17,997 nucleotides of DNA from positions 1 through 17,997 of the forward strand of contig SWDT01000570.1 of assembly GCA_009193035.1 (NCBI GenBank), written 5' to 3'. This document shows, one piece after another, positions 17,863-17,997 of this stretch. This DNA comes from Halicephalobus mephisto (Eukaryota; Nematoda; Chromadorea; Rhabditida; Panagrolaimidae). Numbering within the stretch: position 1 is the first letter of the stretch; every line of letters starts with the position of its first letter. Under the pieces are notes generated by a model, which made no database searches, was not told where the DNA came from, and worked only from the letters and a program-made list of their open reading frames with translations. The position numbers and the translations under genes were made by a program.

Positions 17863-17997
17863 AGGCTTTTGAATCAATGTAATTTTTTGCTATAAAGTTA
17901 ATTCGTACTCTTGTGAATAGTACAAATTTGTAAGTGGGTGAATGGTGTCCTAGAAACCCCTTTTACATACTACTAACATTCCGGTCCAGGACAGGAT

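Noticed and set aside
1..17997. Bacterial features: operons, ribosome binding sites, CRISPR arrays, IS elements.
   Set aside because: None are present. Introns, SL RNA genes and the lectin place this in a nematode nuclear genome.

Overview
The window looks like AT-rich nuclear DNA from a nematode. Four kinds of evidence agree. There are three spliced-leader (SL) RNA genes whose leaders differ from the nematode SL1 leader at only two or three of 22 positions. Introns are 41-46 bp with GT...TTTCAG or TTTTAG borders. There is a C-type lectin of the small secreted nematode type. There is also a dispersed 5S rRNA gene, a class of gene known to lie close to SL RNA genes in several nematodes. No bacterial operon structure, ribosome binding site or CRISPR is visible. 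The species cannot be named from the sequence.

Layout. 1-1039: no convincing gene. 1112-3185 (+): a two-exon gene for a divergent Hsp70-type ATPase that has a long N-terminal extension and no substrate-binding domain. 3186-10043: about 7 kb of mostly non-coding DNA. It contains two inverted-repeat (foldback) elements (4074-4866 and 5744-6461), a degenerate tRNA on the minus strand between them (5194-5266), and an old, degenerate TTCTAGAA-rich tract (about 8930-9360). 10044-10161 (-): a 5S rRNA gene. 11889-13710: an SL RNA cluster with a decayed copy (minus), one intact gene (12206, plus) and a divergently transcribed intact pair (13321 minus, 13609 plus). 14709-15054: a frame-broken AT-rich reading frame. 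15391-15560: a short TTAA-flanked element of piggyBac-MITE type. 16171-16712 (-): a two-exon secreted C-type lectin with a poly(A) signal. 17086-17862 (+): an unrecognised multi-exon gene or gene remnant.

The most interesting part is the SL RNA cluster. The three intact copies carry three different leaders. They share a 5' flank of about 41 bp with fixed spacing, an Sm-binding site, and helices kept by compensatory base changes. These are signs of working genes for trans-splicing, in which the 22-nt leader is joined to the 5' ends of many mRNAs. A fourth copy keeps the leader and promoter block but has lost its 5' splice site and Sm site. The protein genes are not obviously linked in function: one is chaperone-like, one is a secreted lectin of the kind often tied to surface recognition or defence, and one is unknown.
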